From: Metaruminococcus_A sp050943475
Lineage (GTDB): Bacteria > Bacillota > Clostridia > Oscillospirales > Ruminococcaceae
Assembly: GCA_050943475.1 (NCBI GenBank)
Contig: JBMNPF010000012.1
Location: 1-64,000 of the forward strand
DNA length: 64,000 nucleotides
Direction of reading: 5' to 3'
In this document: in pieces, positions 1 through 7,217 of the stretch
How positions within the stretch are numbered: the first letter of the stretch is position 1
Layout of the letters: each line of letters starts with the position of its first letter
Made by a program: the position numbers and the translations under genes
The notes under the pieces: model-generated
The model's input: the letters and a program-made list of their open reading frames with translations, nothing else
Told to the model about the DNA's origin: nothing
Database searches by the model: none

Positions 1-1
1 T

Positions 2-340
2 GCCTATGGTAAAGATCGTGTACCGTATAATAACTATCCAGCGGTACTACATGAGGGCGAAAAGGTACTTACAAGAAATCAGGCGGATCAATATGATAGG
101 GTGATGAGTACCAGAGGAATAGAGCTGAGCCCCGCACTGAGAGAGGTTAGCAGAGATACCTCCAGTAGCAAGGCAGAGGCTCCTATAGTGGTTGCACCTG
201 TTACAGAGGAAAAACCTGTTAATTCTCCTAGCGTTACGATCAATATCAATGATCCTGTTATCCGTGAGAGAGCGGATGTGGATTATCTGGTACAGGAAAT
301 GGTAACTAAATTCCGTAAGATTGTACCTAATATGGCTTAA
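2..340 (+). CDS. Phage tail tape measure protein, C-terminal fragment
   Basis: The frame is open from the window edge, so only about the last 112 residues are present. The tape measure protein sets siphophage tail length. The fragment carries the signature YPAVLHEGEKVLTRNQAD, typical of the end of Firmicutes tape measure proteins, then a Ser/Pro/Val-rich linker. It ends in INDPVIRERADVDYLVQEMV...VPNMA, the usual closing helix of this family. No start codon is visible here; the gene continues to the left. It places the left end of the window inside a tailed prophage. Identification rests on motif recognition, not on a search. Confidence 0.75.
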   Translation, partial: AYGKDRVPYNNYPAVLHEGEKVLTRNQADQYDRVMSTRGIELSPALREVSRDTSSSKAEAPIVVAPVTEEKPVNSPSVTININDPVIRERADVDYLVQEMVTKFRKIVPNMA

Positions 341-395
341 GGGTATGGGAGGGGCTCTAGGGCTCCTCCCTACTCAGAAATTAGGAGGGATAGGG

Positions 396-692
396 TTGTT
401 TGGCATAAGAAAGAAGTGCAGAAAAAACTACTTAGGAAATTACAGGATACGGAGATTGCTGGATTTTATGAAAGCGGAGGCTGTGGATCTGCCTGATGCA
501 GGGGTAGAGGCTGTAATCTGTAATGATGGGGTTGTGCTCTTTGACACAGAAAAAGACGGAGCGGGGATAATGCTTATAAAATATTTCCGTACAATACCCT
601 TTAGCCTCAACCTCACACTTGAGGAGATGCAGGAGTTTAACGGCGGCGAGGGGGTAAGAGAAAGATACTTTACTTATCATGATAAAGAGTAG
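396..692 (+). CDS. Small phage protein of unknown function
   Basis: I chose the TTG at 396 because AGGAGG lies at 383-388, seven bases upstream; the longer reading from 321 overlaps the tape measure gene and has no ribosome site. The product is about 98 residues: a basic N-terminus (FGIRKKCRKNYLGNYRIRR) and then a compact alpha/beta-looking part. I do not recognise a family. It follows the tape measure gene by 55 bases in the same direction, so it may be a tail or tail-assembly gene, but nothing in the sequence proves this. Confidence 0.6.
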   Translation: MFGIRKKCRKNYLGNYRIRRLLDFMKAEAVDLPDAGVEAVICNDGVVLFDTEKDGAGIMLIKYFRTIPFSLNLTLEEMQEFNGGEGVRERYFTYHDKE

Positions 693-706
693 GAGGTAAG
701 TAAATA

Positions 707-1045
707 GTGAAAAAGCCTGTATTTTTCAGCTATACGCCTTATCTCCAGCTATCTTTTAAGGATGCTGAGCTCTTTGTTATATTTGGTGCCGATTGTACTT
801 ATACTCCTCAAAATGAGTTAGAGCTCCAGCTCTTGAGAGAATATGCGGAGGCTACACATGGCTCTTATATTATCTCTGAGAGTATGCCTCTTGAGGAGCT
901 ACAGAGCCTCCATGAGGCTTTTGAGGATCGCCTGATAAAAGAGGCAGAGGCGAGGCTGGAGGCTCAAGCGGCGGCGGAGAAAGAGCGTAAAGAGCAACAT
1001 GATTTTTACAGTATCCTTAGAATGAGTGATGAGGTAGGCAGATAG
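707..1045 (+). CDS. Small phage protein of unknown function
   Basis: A GTG start at 707 is preceded by AGGAGG at 691-696. The 112-residue product is acidic, and its C-terminal third is a predicted charged helix (EARLEAQAAAEKERKEQHD). No family is recognised. It lies 14 bases after the previous gene and 12 before the next, so the cluster is probably one transcript. It has no signal peptide or membrane segment. Codon choice (many AGG, AGA, CTC and TAT codons) matches the other prophage genes and differs from the host region after about 7,700. Confidence 0.6.
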   Translation: MKKPVFFSYTPYLQLSFKDAELFVIFGADCTYTPQNELELQLLREYAEATHGSYIISESMPLEELQSLHEAFEDRLIKEAEARLEAQAAAEKERKEQHDFYSILRMSDEVGR

Positions 1046-1057
1046 GAGGGCGGTAAA

Positions 1058-1339
1058 GTGGCGGCAGTATTAAAGCCTATAGCAGAGCAAAAAGAAAGGT
1101 ATAGATCCATGATAGATACCATTCTTGCAGATGCTACAAAAAGGATTGAAAGTGGGGAAATTGCGGTACAGAGTGTAGAGGATCTGGAAAAGCTGATTAA
1201 GCTGGATCTATTACTCATAGGTGCTCCTACAGATAGAAAGAAAACAGTATCTATCATGAATTTCCCTAAGGAGCTCAGAGCTCTTTTAGATGCCAAAATC
1301 AAAGAGCTTGAGGAGAAAAGCTGTACTGAAAGTGAGTAA
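1058..1339 (+). CDS. Small phage protein of unknown function
   Basis: A GTG start at 1058 follows the GGAGGG at about 1045-1050. The 93-residue product is mostly helical by composition, with a leading segment (LKPIAEQKERYRSMIDTIL) and the conserved-looking phrase IAVQSVEDLEKLIKLDLLL. I could not assign a family; a small structural or terminase-associated protein is only a guess. It belongs to the co-directional string of small prophage genes. Confidence 0.55.
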   Translation: MAAVLKPIAEQKERYRSMIDTILADATKRIESGEIAVQSVEDLEKLIKLDLLLIGAPTDRKKTVSIMNFPKELRALLDAKIKELEEKSCTESE

Positions 1340-1378
1340 AGCTGTCAAAATAAAAAAGAGGAGCGGAGGCGTGGGATA

Positions 1379-1396
1379 CCCCCCTTACCCCCCCCC
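1379..1396. repeat. Two poly-C tracts (C6-TTA-C9)
   Basis: Two homopolymer runs of C, six and nine long and separated by TTA, lie in the 78-base gap between two small phage genes, just upstream of a GGGAGGTG ribosome site. Such tracts can slip during replication. Here they are outside any gene I can support, so any effect would be on spacing or mRNA structure rather than on a protein frame. Confidence 0.6.
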
Positions 1397-1417
1397 TTTT
1401 GGATGGGAGGTGTATAG

Positions 1418-1723
1418 ATGGCTGGAGCAAAGGATCAAGAGGGGCAGATTGTAACGCTGGATAAGCTGAGAGATCAGGCGGTAGTTATTTCTCAGAAAGT
1501 CTTAAAGGGAGAGATAACCCCTCAGGCGGGTAATGTGGCTCTTAGCGGCTATAGAACAGCGGCTTATATAGAACAAGTGAGATTATCTCAGGAGGCTCCA
1601 GCTCTTGTACAGGAGGCGGCTACAGAACTCTCTCAGGCTGATAGAGAGCGGTTGGATGAGATAGCTAAGCTCCTATCTGATAAGCCGAAAAAGAGAGGCG
1701 GCAAGAAAAGGGAGGGCTTGTAG
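1418..1723 (+). CDS. Small phage protein with basic C-terminal tail
   Basis: The ATG at 1418 is preceded by GGGAGGTG about eight bases upstream. The product of 101 residues is helical and ends in a Lys/Arg-rich tail (PKKRGGKKREGL), which suggests nucleic-acid contact, although no domain is recognised. The stop codon is directly followed by the ATG of the next gene, so translation is probably coupled. Confidence 0.6.
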   Translation: MAGAKDQEGQIVTLDKLRDQAVVISQKVLKGEITPQAGNVALSGYRTAAYIEQVRLSQEAPALVQEAATELSQADRERLDEIAKLLSDKPKKRGGKKREGL

Positions 1724-2053
1724 ATGTACTATAAAACACGGGAGGAAAGGCTCTGGGAGGGCTTTAGCTATAGGCTAAGGCTGGGGGCTAGGGATACCAC
1801 AGATACTCCCTACAATAAGCGGCTTATCTATAGGCTTTCTTGTAATGTATGGAGATGGAGGCAAGAGTATAGGGCTCAGTATCGTATCAAAGAGGAAACC
1901 TATAATAGCTTGTTCCAGACGGTAAAGGAGTTGGAGGATCAGATCCAGAGTGGTAAGTATGAAGCTGAGGCAAGGCAAGCGGTAGAGGATGCTTGTAGCT
2001 GGCTGGAAAGCCTATTAGATCACAGGGTAATAAGGAAAAATAGAGTATATTAG
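1724..2053 (+). CDS. Small phage protein of unknown function
   Basis: The start codon touches the stop of the previous gene. The 109-residue product is rich in Arg, Tyr and Trp in its first half (YNKRLIYRLSCNVWRWRQEY) and has a helical second half. No signal peptide, membrane segment or known motif is visible. The tight packing and shared codon style support a real gene. Confidence 0.55.
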   Translation: MYYKTREERLWEGFSYRLRLGARDTTDTPYNKRLIYRLSCNVWRWRQEYRAQYRIKEETYNSLFQTVKELEDQIQSGKYEAEARQAVEDACSWLESLLDHRVIRKNRVY

Positions 2054-2068
2054 TGGGGGTATTTCAAA

Positions 2069-2374
2069 ATGAGCGTAACTTTTAGAAGTAAACAGGCTGG
2101 GCTCTCTGTAGCTCATGAAACTATCTTTTCTACAGGGGTACAGCATGATATGTTTAATAATGCTGGAGAGTGGATCGGATCTCCTGATGAGTGGGAGAAA
2201 AGACAGAAACTCCCTGATCCTGATATGGTGGGTAAATCATATCAATTCTTTGAGGGAGAGGATTACAATGAGCTTACCCTTACTAGCGAGGATGCCATTG
2301 AGGGCATGAGGGCATATATCCAGCATAGAGCGGATGATCTCATTGTAGAGGTTAAAGATGATTGCGAGGTTTAG
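2069..2374 (+). CDS. Small acidic phage protein
   Basis: This 101-residue acidic protein starts at ATG 2069 after a GGGGG-type ribosome site. Its 3' end overlaps the next gene by 17 bases in another frame, as is common in compact phage operons. Phrases such as AGEWIGSPDEWEKRQKLPD and YQFFEGEDYNELTLTSEDA suggest a folded globular protein, but I cannot name a family. Confidence 0.55.
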   Translation: MSVTFRSKQAGLSVAHETIFSTGVQHDMFNNAGEWIGSPDEWEKRQKLPDPDMVGKSYQFFEGEDYNELTLTSEDAIEGMRAYIQHRADDLIVEVKDDCEV

Positions 2375-2714
2375 GGCTCCAGAGCCTCATACAGAGCTTT
2401 CTATTACTGTGCCTGTATATTCTTGTATCGGGGAAGAAAGCGGCGTAGAGCTGGCTATAAACCGTAAGAGAGGCTTTGTAGGCACACGGGATCTCTTGTA
2501 TCTCTTTAGCGGAGGGCAGGATGGTAATGAGCTTACTCTTGATATTGAGGAGGATTTTGAGCGGGTTTGCCGCCTAAGAGAGTACATAGCCTCTCATCCA
2601 GAGTATCAAGAGATATACTACGAGAAACCGCCTAAGCTGGAAAAGCCTATACAGCATAAGGTAGATCGGAGTGCTGAGTGGGATGAGCAGTATTCTAGGA
2701 TGCTTAGACGGTAG
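2358..2714 (+). CDS. Small phage protein of unknown function
   Basis: The frame opens at ATG 2358 inside the previous gene, where GAGGTTAAAG provides a ribosome site. The product of 118 residues has a beta-rich first half (ELSITVPVYSC, GNELTLDIEEDF) and a charged C-terminus. It shares the short phrase NELTL with the preceding protein, so the two may be distant duplicates. Function unknown. It is the last gene of the first phage unit, 120 bases before a terminator. Confidence 0.5.
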   Translation: MIARFRAPEPHTELSITVPVYSCIGEESGVELAINRKRGFVGTRDLLYLFSGGQDGNELTLDIEEDFERVCRLREYIASHPEYQEIYYEKPPKLEKPIQHKVDRSAEWDEQYSRMLRR

Positions 2715-2833
2715 TTAAGGATATTAGCAACTCTGTATAGAGGGGCTGTATCAGATCAACAGCTTTTTCTTGCGCTTAGAGCTGGGGATCTTTGTGGATG
2801 TGGGGCGGCTTAGCTTCCTCAGTCATTCCTCCA

Positions 2834-2884
2834 GAGGGAGGGTTATGGTTTACCATGTGTAGGCTGTAGCCCTCCTCTTTTTTT
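2834..2884 (+). terminator. Rho-independent terminator of the phage small-gene unit
   Basis: A stem made by GAGGGAGGGTTA (2834-2845) and TAGCCCTCCTC (2867-2877), with one bulge, is followed by seven T. It closes the unit that ends at 2714. Otherwise the stretch 2715-2905 has no gene that I can support. Confidence 0.65.
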
Positions 2885-2905
2885 ATTCCTCAATTCTTAG
2901 GAATG

Positions 2906-2914
2906 TGCTATAAT
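2906..2914 (+). promoter_or_regulatory. Extended -10 promoter for the second phage unit
   Basis: TGCTATAAT matches an extended -10 element (TG, one base, TATAAT) 31 bases before the ATG at 2945. No good -35 is visible, which is usual for extended -10 promoters. It lies just past the terminator, so genes at 2945 and 3123 probably form a separate unit. Confidence 0.55.
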
Positions 2915-2944
2915 ATGATTATGTTCTCTCTGGAGGTGTATATT

Positions 2945-3151
2945 ATGGGCTTGAAAGACTTGATAAGCAAGCATGAGGGCGGCAAGCTGAAAAGCGGCTG
3001 TGAGGGCTGTATATTTGATGTGGGAGATCCTAAGCATTGTCTGATTTACTTGGAGGAGGGTGGCAAGGAAAAGCCCTCTAGCGGCTGTAAGCACTTCAAA
3101 ACAGGCAAGGAGGCGGTGGAGATTGCTCAAAGTGATAGGGCCGATAAGTAG
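2945..3151 (+). CDS. Small cysteine-rich phage protein
   Basis: ATG 2945 is preferred over 2903 because CTGGAGG lies at 2930-2936 and the upstream ATG overlaps the -10 element. The 68-residue product has four Cys and several His (CEGCIFDVGDPKHC, then SGCKHF), a pattern that fits a small zinc-binding fold. I do not recognise the family. Its own promoter and position after a terminator suggest expression separate from the structural genes, perhaps in the lysogen. Confidence 0.6.
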   Translation: MGLKDLISKHEGGKLKSGCEGCIFDVGDPKHCLIYLEEGGKEKPSSGCKHFKTGKEAVEIAQSDRADK

Positions 3152-3503
3152 CAGAGTGCTTATCTCAGGGGGCTCAGAGGTGGATATAGAGGGCTACAAG
3201 CTGGAGAATGGCTTAGAGGTGTTCTATATCGGCGGCAAGTGGGTAGATCCCTCTGATAATGAGTACACGGCGGTAAGCATGGGCTCTATAGTGGGCTTTA
3301 ATCGTAGGGCTACTACCTCTGAGCTTTCCCCTTATGGAGAGTACAACAGGGCTCTAGGCGGTGACAGGATACCCTCAGAGCTGATACCTGAGGGGGATAC
3401 TGAGGATGGTATCTATACTGAGTGCCTCCAGAGAGGTATAAGCTGGGAGGAGCTCCTTAGTACCTATGTAGAGGGTAATCTGATTACAAGAGTACACTGG
3501 TAG
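3123..3503 (+). CDS. Phage protein of unknown function
   Basis: The start is uncertain: TTG 3123 has AAGGAGG at 3107-3113, and GTG 3132 is the alternative. Both overlap the 3' end of the previous gene. The product of about 126 residues is acidic and beta-rich (VLISGGSEVDIEGYKLENG, VFYIGGKWVDPSDNEYTA). No family is recognised. It is followed by a terminator and then the recombinase. Confidence 0.5.
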   Translation: MLKVIGPISSRVLISGGSEVDIEGYKLENGLEVFYIGGKWVDPSDNEYTAVSMGSIVGFNRRATTSELSPYGEYNRALGGDRIPSELIPEGDTEDGIYTECLQRGISWEELLSTYVEGNLITRVHW

Positions 3504-3620
3504 CCCTAGAGAGCCTGTAGGAGCCTTTATAGCTATCAAACGGCAGGAAATACGGGCAAAGGGATAGAGCGGCTTAAAAAGGCTCTGAGAGCCTCTCAGA
3601 GGCATATAGAAAAATCAGCA

Positions 3621-3655
3621 AAGAGCTAGGGAAAGATCCTTAGCTCTTATTTTTA
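3621..3655 (+). terminator. Rho-independent terminator before the recombinase
   Basis: AAGAGCTAGG (3621-3630) pairs with CCTTAGCTCTT (3638-3648) with one bulged base, followed by ATTTTTAT. It separates the short second phage unit from the recombinase. Confidence 0.6.
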
Positions 3656-3746
3656 TATAGGGGCTATCTAAAAAATACTCTCCTCTGTGATAAGGATAAA
3701 TAAGCCTCAATTTGAGGGAAACAGGATCACACAGGAGGTATACAGG

Positions 3747-5444
3747 ATGGCTAAAAGATGTGTAGCATATTGCAGAGTATCAACTAATCAGGAAAAGCAG
3801 AAAACCTCTATAGAGAGCCAAAGAGCCTACTATGAGGAGAAATTTAAGGGAGATGGTTACTTACCCTCCCCTTATGGGATGTTGTATAAGAAAAACGGCA
3901 AAACAGAGCCGCTACCCTCTCTGTATATTGATGAGGGTATCTCTGGTACTTGCATTACCTTTAGAAAAGCCTTTGAGCGGATGCTGGAGGATGCTAAGCA
4001 AGGAAAATTTGATATTATCTATGTGAAATCGGTGAGCCGTTTTGCACGAAACACAGTAGACGGCTTAAAGACTTGTGAGGAGCTCAGAAAGATCGGAGTG
4101 GGCGTGTTTTTTGAGGATTGTGGGCTCAATTCCATAGATCCAGAAAATGATATGACTTTAACGGTATTATTCTCTGTAGCCCAAAAAGAAAGCCAAACAA
4201 AGAGCCATAATGTGAAATGGGGGATCAGGCAGAGGCAAAAGGCGGGTAAGTGGTTTTGTAATGCTCATTTTGGGTATGACAAGATCGAAAAGGGCTTAGT
4301 AATCAATGAGCAAGAGGCTAATACGGTGCGATATATCTTTTACCTTTACACTGAAAAGAATTATAGCATACATGGAATAGTACAGCTCCTCAATAAGAGT
4401 ATTGAGAAATACCCTACAAAAAAGGGTAAGCTCTGGAATAGGGAACAGATCAGCGGCTTGCTTAGAAATTCTATCTATGTCGGGATGTACCGCTCTCATG
4501 TAGTGGAAAAACAGGGCTATAAGGCTACTGATCTACAGGTAGCAGTACCAGAGAAAGAGCAATATATCCATGAGCTCCCTGAGCTGAGGATCATAGATGA
4601 TGATACTTGGGATAAGGCGGTACAAATCCTTAGGGCTAGAGAGGCTAGATACTCTACAGTAGATCTCAGAGGCAAAAATACTAACGGGCATTTACTGAGC
4701 ACAATTCTTTTCTGTAGTGATTGCGGTACAGCTTATACAAGGCAGAAAAGGCACGGCGGCTTAAAAAAGGACGGTACAAGATCGGATCTTGGGTATTTCT
4801 GGGGTTGTAGAAATTATGCTCAGTATGGCACACTTAGATGTAACAATAAGTATGGTATCAATGAGGATGAGGCTGAGGAACAAGTAAGAGAGGAAATCAG
4901 GCGGCTCCAGAGTGATATTAAAGAGCGGGGCGGCGGGGCTCTCCTCACTAATTTTAAGGCTTATCTCAGGATCATGTATGAGCTGGATCATGAGGCGGAG
5001 AATGTTGAGGCGGTAAGGGCTGAGCTTAAGAAAATTGAGAGGAAAAAGGATATACTTTTAGAGGATCGTATGGAGGGCTTAATGAGTAAAGAGCTCTATC
5101 AGAAAGAGGTTAAAGTACTCAATGAACAGGCTGAGGAGTTGGAGTTGAGGATTAAGAGTGATCGGCTCTATGAGGAAAACATTAAAGCTGAGTGGAGCCG
5201 CTTTGATAAGTATGTAAAGAGGGTTTCAGAACTTGATCCAGATAACCTCACAAACGGCGATATAAAGCAGGTATTTAATAAAATCTATGTGGGGGTAGCT
5301 GAGGTAGAGGGAAAGGCTAGACCTAAAAAGTATTTGATTTTCAGCTATTCTCTCATGGGGTATACTACTGAGGAAATTGTTGCTATGTACTATGAAAAAG
5401 GCTATGCAGATGAGAATACTGTTATTACAGTAAAACTCAATTAA
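3747..5444 (+). CDS. Large serine recombinase (phage integrase)
   Basis: I place the start at ATG 3747 (565 residues) because AGGAGG lies at 3733-3738; a GTG at 3687 would add 20 residues. The N-terminus has the resolvase catalytic signature YCRVSTNQ, with the nucleophilic Ser, and SVSRFARN with conserved Arg. A recombinase domain follows, then a zinc ribbon (CSDCGTAYT ... CRNYAQYGTLRCNN) and a long charged coiled-coil region. These are the parts of large serine integrases that insert temperate phages or conjugative elements without a long shared core. It sits at the very end of the prophage, 89 bases from the interrupted host gene, the usual position next to attR. Confidence in the class is high; the phage type is not known. 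Confidence 0.92.
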   Translation: MAKRCVAYCRVSTNQEKQKTSIESQRAYYEEKFKGDGYLPSPYGMLYKKNGKTEPLPSLYIDEGISGTCITFRKAFERMLEDAKQGKFDIIYVKSVSRFARNTVDGLKTCEELRKIGVGVFFEDCGLNSIDPENDMTLTVLFSVAQKESQTKSHNVKWGIRQRQKAGKWFCNAHFGYDKIEKGLVINEQEANTVRYIFYLYTEKNYSIHGIVQLLNKSIEKYPTKKGKLWNREQISGLLRNSIYVGMYRSHVVEKQGYKATDLQVAVPEKEQYIHELPELRIIDDDTWDKAVQILRAREARYSTVDLRGKNTNGHLLSTILFCSDCGTAYTRQKRHGGLKKDGTRSDLGYFWGCRNYAQYGTLRCNNKYGINEDEAEEQVREEIRRLQSDIKERGGGALLTNFKAYLRIMYELDHEAENVEAVRAELKKIERKKDILLEDRMEGLMSKELYQKEVKVLNEQAEELELRIKSDRLYEENIKAEWSRFDKYVKRVSELDPDNLTNGDIKQVFNKIYVGVAEVEGKARPKKYLIFSYSLMGYTTEEIVAMYYEKGYADENTVITVKLN

Positions 5445-5533
5445 AAACAACCTAATAAGAGCAAGTAACAGCGGATTGATAACCGCTGAAAAAATTTGTT
5501 TTCGACTACCTAAAATGTAAGAGCGAGTAACAG
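5445..5533 (+). other. Putative attachment-site region (prophage right end)
   Basis: Between the recombinase stop and the macrodomain codons lies a direct repeat, AAGAGCAAGTAACAG (5457-5471) and AAGAGCGAGTAACAG (5519-5533), matching at 14 of 15 positions. A small inverted repeat (AGCGG at 5470-5474, CCGCT at 5483-5487) is followed by A- and T-rich sequence and may also act as a weak terminator. The second repeat copy ends where macrodomain homology begins (AACAGTCAAATG encodes N-S-Q-M). This is the expected place for attR, but serine recombinases use only a short crossover, so the exact base cannot be read here. Confidence 0.45.
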
Positions 5534-6017
5534 TCAAATGCTTGGCTGCTTCTGCCCGAATCACGGGTGTATTGATAATGCAATTCATACCTTTGCAGGA
5601 ATACAACTTCGATTGGCTTGTGCGGAACTGATGAGGAAACAAGGTCACGAAGAAGAAACAGGTAAGGCAAAAATCACGCCTGCCTATAATCTGCCTTGTC
5701 GGTATGTTTTGCATACGGTCGGACCGATTATTAGAAGTCGCTTAACGCAGCAGGATTGTGACTTGCTTGCTGCCTGCTATCGTTCCTGTTTAGAGTTGGC
5801 AGAACAAAACAACTTAAAAAGTATTGCGTTTTGCTGTATTTCTACGGGTGAGTTCCGTTTTCCAAATGATAAGGCAACAGAAATTGCTATTCAGACGGTA
5901 AAGGATTACAAGAGGGAAACGCAAAGCAAGATGGAGGTGATATTCAATGTTTTTAAGGAGCTTGATTACAACATCTACCGAAAATTACTCCGAGAAAATA
6001 AACAGACTGAAAAATGA
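5529..6017 (+). pseudogene. Zinc-dependent macrodomain protein, 5' truncated by prophage
   Basis: The remaining part encodes NSQMLGCFCPNHGCIDNAIH, the start of the zinc-binding loop found in the macrodomain hydrolases that travel with SirTM sirtuins. The macrodomain continues after it (AGIQLR..., LPCRYVLHTVGPI, IAFCCISTGEFRFP). These enzymes remove ADP-ribose from proteins. The first part, with the NAAN-type ADP-ribose-binding strand, is missing: homology starts exactly at the prophage end, and an in-frame stop lies at 5511. A shortened product could start at ATG 5538 (159 residues) but would lack the beginning of the fold. The end overlaps the sirtuin gene by 71 bases, as expected for a coupled pair. 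Confidence 0.75.
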
Positions 6018-6816
6018 AATAGAAAATGCTGACGCTATTGTAATAGGTGCGGGTGCGGGATTGTCCGCCTCGTCTGGATTTGCTTATGACGGGGAACGTT
6101 TTGAAAGATATTTTGCAGATTTCCGCAAAAAATACAGTTTTACCGATATGTATTCGGGTGGTTTTTATCCGTACAATTCGCTGGAAGAATATTGGGCGTG
6201 GTGGTCAAGGCATATCTATGTAAACCGCTACGATATAGAGGTGGGTAAGCCATATGTAGATTTGCTGGAACTCGTCAAAGATAAGGACTACTTTGTATTG
6301 ACAACCAATGTAGATCATCAATTCCAGCTTGCAGGATTTGATAAAAAGAGATTATTTTATACACAGGGCGATTATGGTTTATGGCAATGCTCCAAAGCCT
6401 GCCACGACAAGACCTATGATAATGAGGAAACAGTACGGCAAATGGTAGCAGAGCAAAAGGATTTGAAAATCCCGACAGAGCTGATTCCGAAATGTCCTGT
6501 TTGCGGTGCGCCTATGACAATGAATTTACGGTGTGATAACTCTTTTGTGCAGGACGAAGGCTGGTATGCGGCGGCAAATCGTTATGAGGATTTTATCAGT
6601 CGGCATAACGATATGCACATTTTATTTTTGGAACTCGGCGTTGGGGCAAATACACCTGTCATCATAAAATATCCATTTTGGCAAATGACTGCACAGAATA
6701 GACACGCAACTTATGCCTGCATTAACTACGGTGAGGCGGCAGCACCGAGAGAGATAGAAAAACAAGCAATTTGCATTAACTCGGATATTTCTGCGGTGTT
6801 AAAAGATTTGGGATAA
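5947..6816 (+). CDS. Class M sirtuin (SirTM), protein ADP-ribosyltransferase family
   Basis: The 289-residue protein starts at ATG 5947 behind GGAGGTG. It has the Sir2 Rossmann motif GAGAGLSASSGFAYDG (residues 34-49) and TTNVDHQFQLAG (119-130). Where ordinary sirtuins have the catalytic His, it has Gln140 in LFYTQGDYGLWQC; Asn121 and this Gln are typical of SirTM enzymes. A four-ligand zinc module follows (CSKAC, then CPVC). Known SirTMs ADP-ribosylate a lipoylated GcvH-like carrier and are paired with a zinc macrodomain that reverses the mark. Here the macrodomain partner is the broken upstream gene, and no GcvH-L or lipoate ligase lies within the window. Confidence 0.85.
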   Translation: MFLRSLITTSTENYSEKINRLKNEIENADAIVIGAGAGLSASSGFAYDGERFERYFADFRKKYSFTDMYSGGFYPYNSLEEYWAWWSRHIYVNRYDIEVGKPYVDLLELVKDKDYFVLTTNVDHQFQLAGFDKKRLFYTQGDYGLWQCSKACHDKTYDNEETVRQMVAEQKDLKIPTELIPKCPVCGAPMTMNLRCDNSFVQDEGWYAAANRYEDFISRHNDMHILFLELGVGANTPVIIKYPFWQMTAQNRHATYACINYGEAAAPREIEKQAICINSDISAVLKDLG

Positions 6817-6828
6817 GAGGATATACTT

Positions 6829-7005
6829 ATGAACATTAAAACAGAATGGATACTTTGCCCTGTTTGCGGCAGAAAAACACACGATAAAATCAGAGAAGAT
6901 ACCGAAATGAAAAACTTCCCTCTTTACTGCCCGAAGTGCAAGCAGGAAACGCTTATTGATGTAAAGAACTTTATTGTGAATATCTGTAAAGGCGAAAGCA
7001 AATAA
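6829..7005 (+). CDS. Cysteine-rich KTR-type small protein
   Basis: The 58-residue reading frame starts at ATG 6829, 12 bases after the sirtuin stop, with AAGAGG upstream. It has two CxxC pairs (WILCPVCGRKT and YCPKCKQET) and the sequence order of the Cys_rich_KTR family (Pfam-type name), small zinc-ribbon-like proteins common on Firmicutes mobile elements. Function is unknown in the family. Its presence supports the view that 5534-8515 is acquired DNA. Confidence 0.75.
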   Translation: MNIKTEWILCPVCGRKTHDKIREDTEMKNFPLYCPKCKQETLIDVKNFIVNICKGESK

Positions 7006-7217
7006 TTACACCATACGGCTTGATTTTCTAAGCAAAATCGCTTATAATCTAACATGAAACATATAGCTATTATCCGCAGTTACAGAGTGTGTGTTATCAA
7101 CGCTGATAACAAAACGATAACATTAGCTCATATAGGCAGGATAATATGGATATATCAAATAATCAAAAGAACTACATACACGACAGAGAATAATCGCTAA
7201 ACAAAATTGATTAGGTT

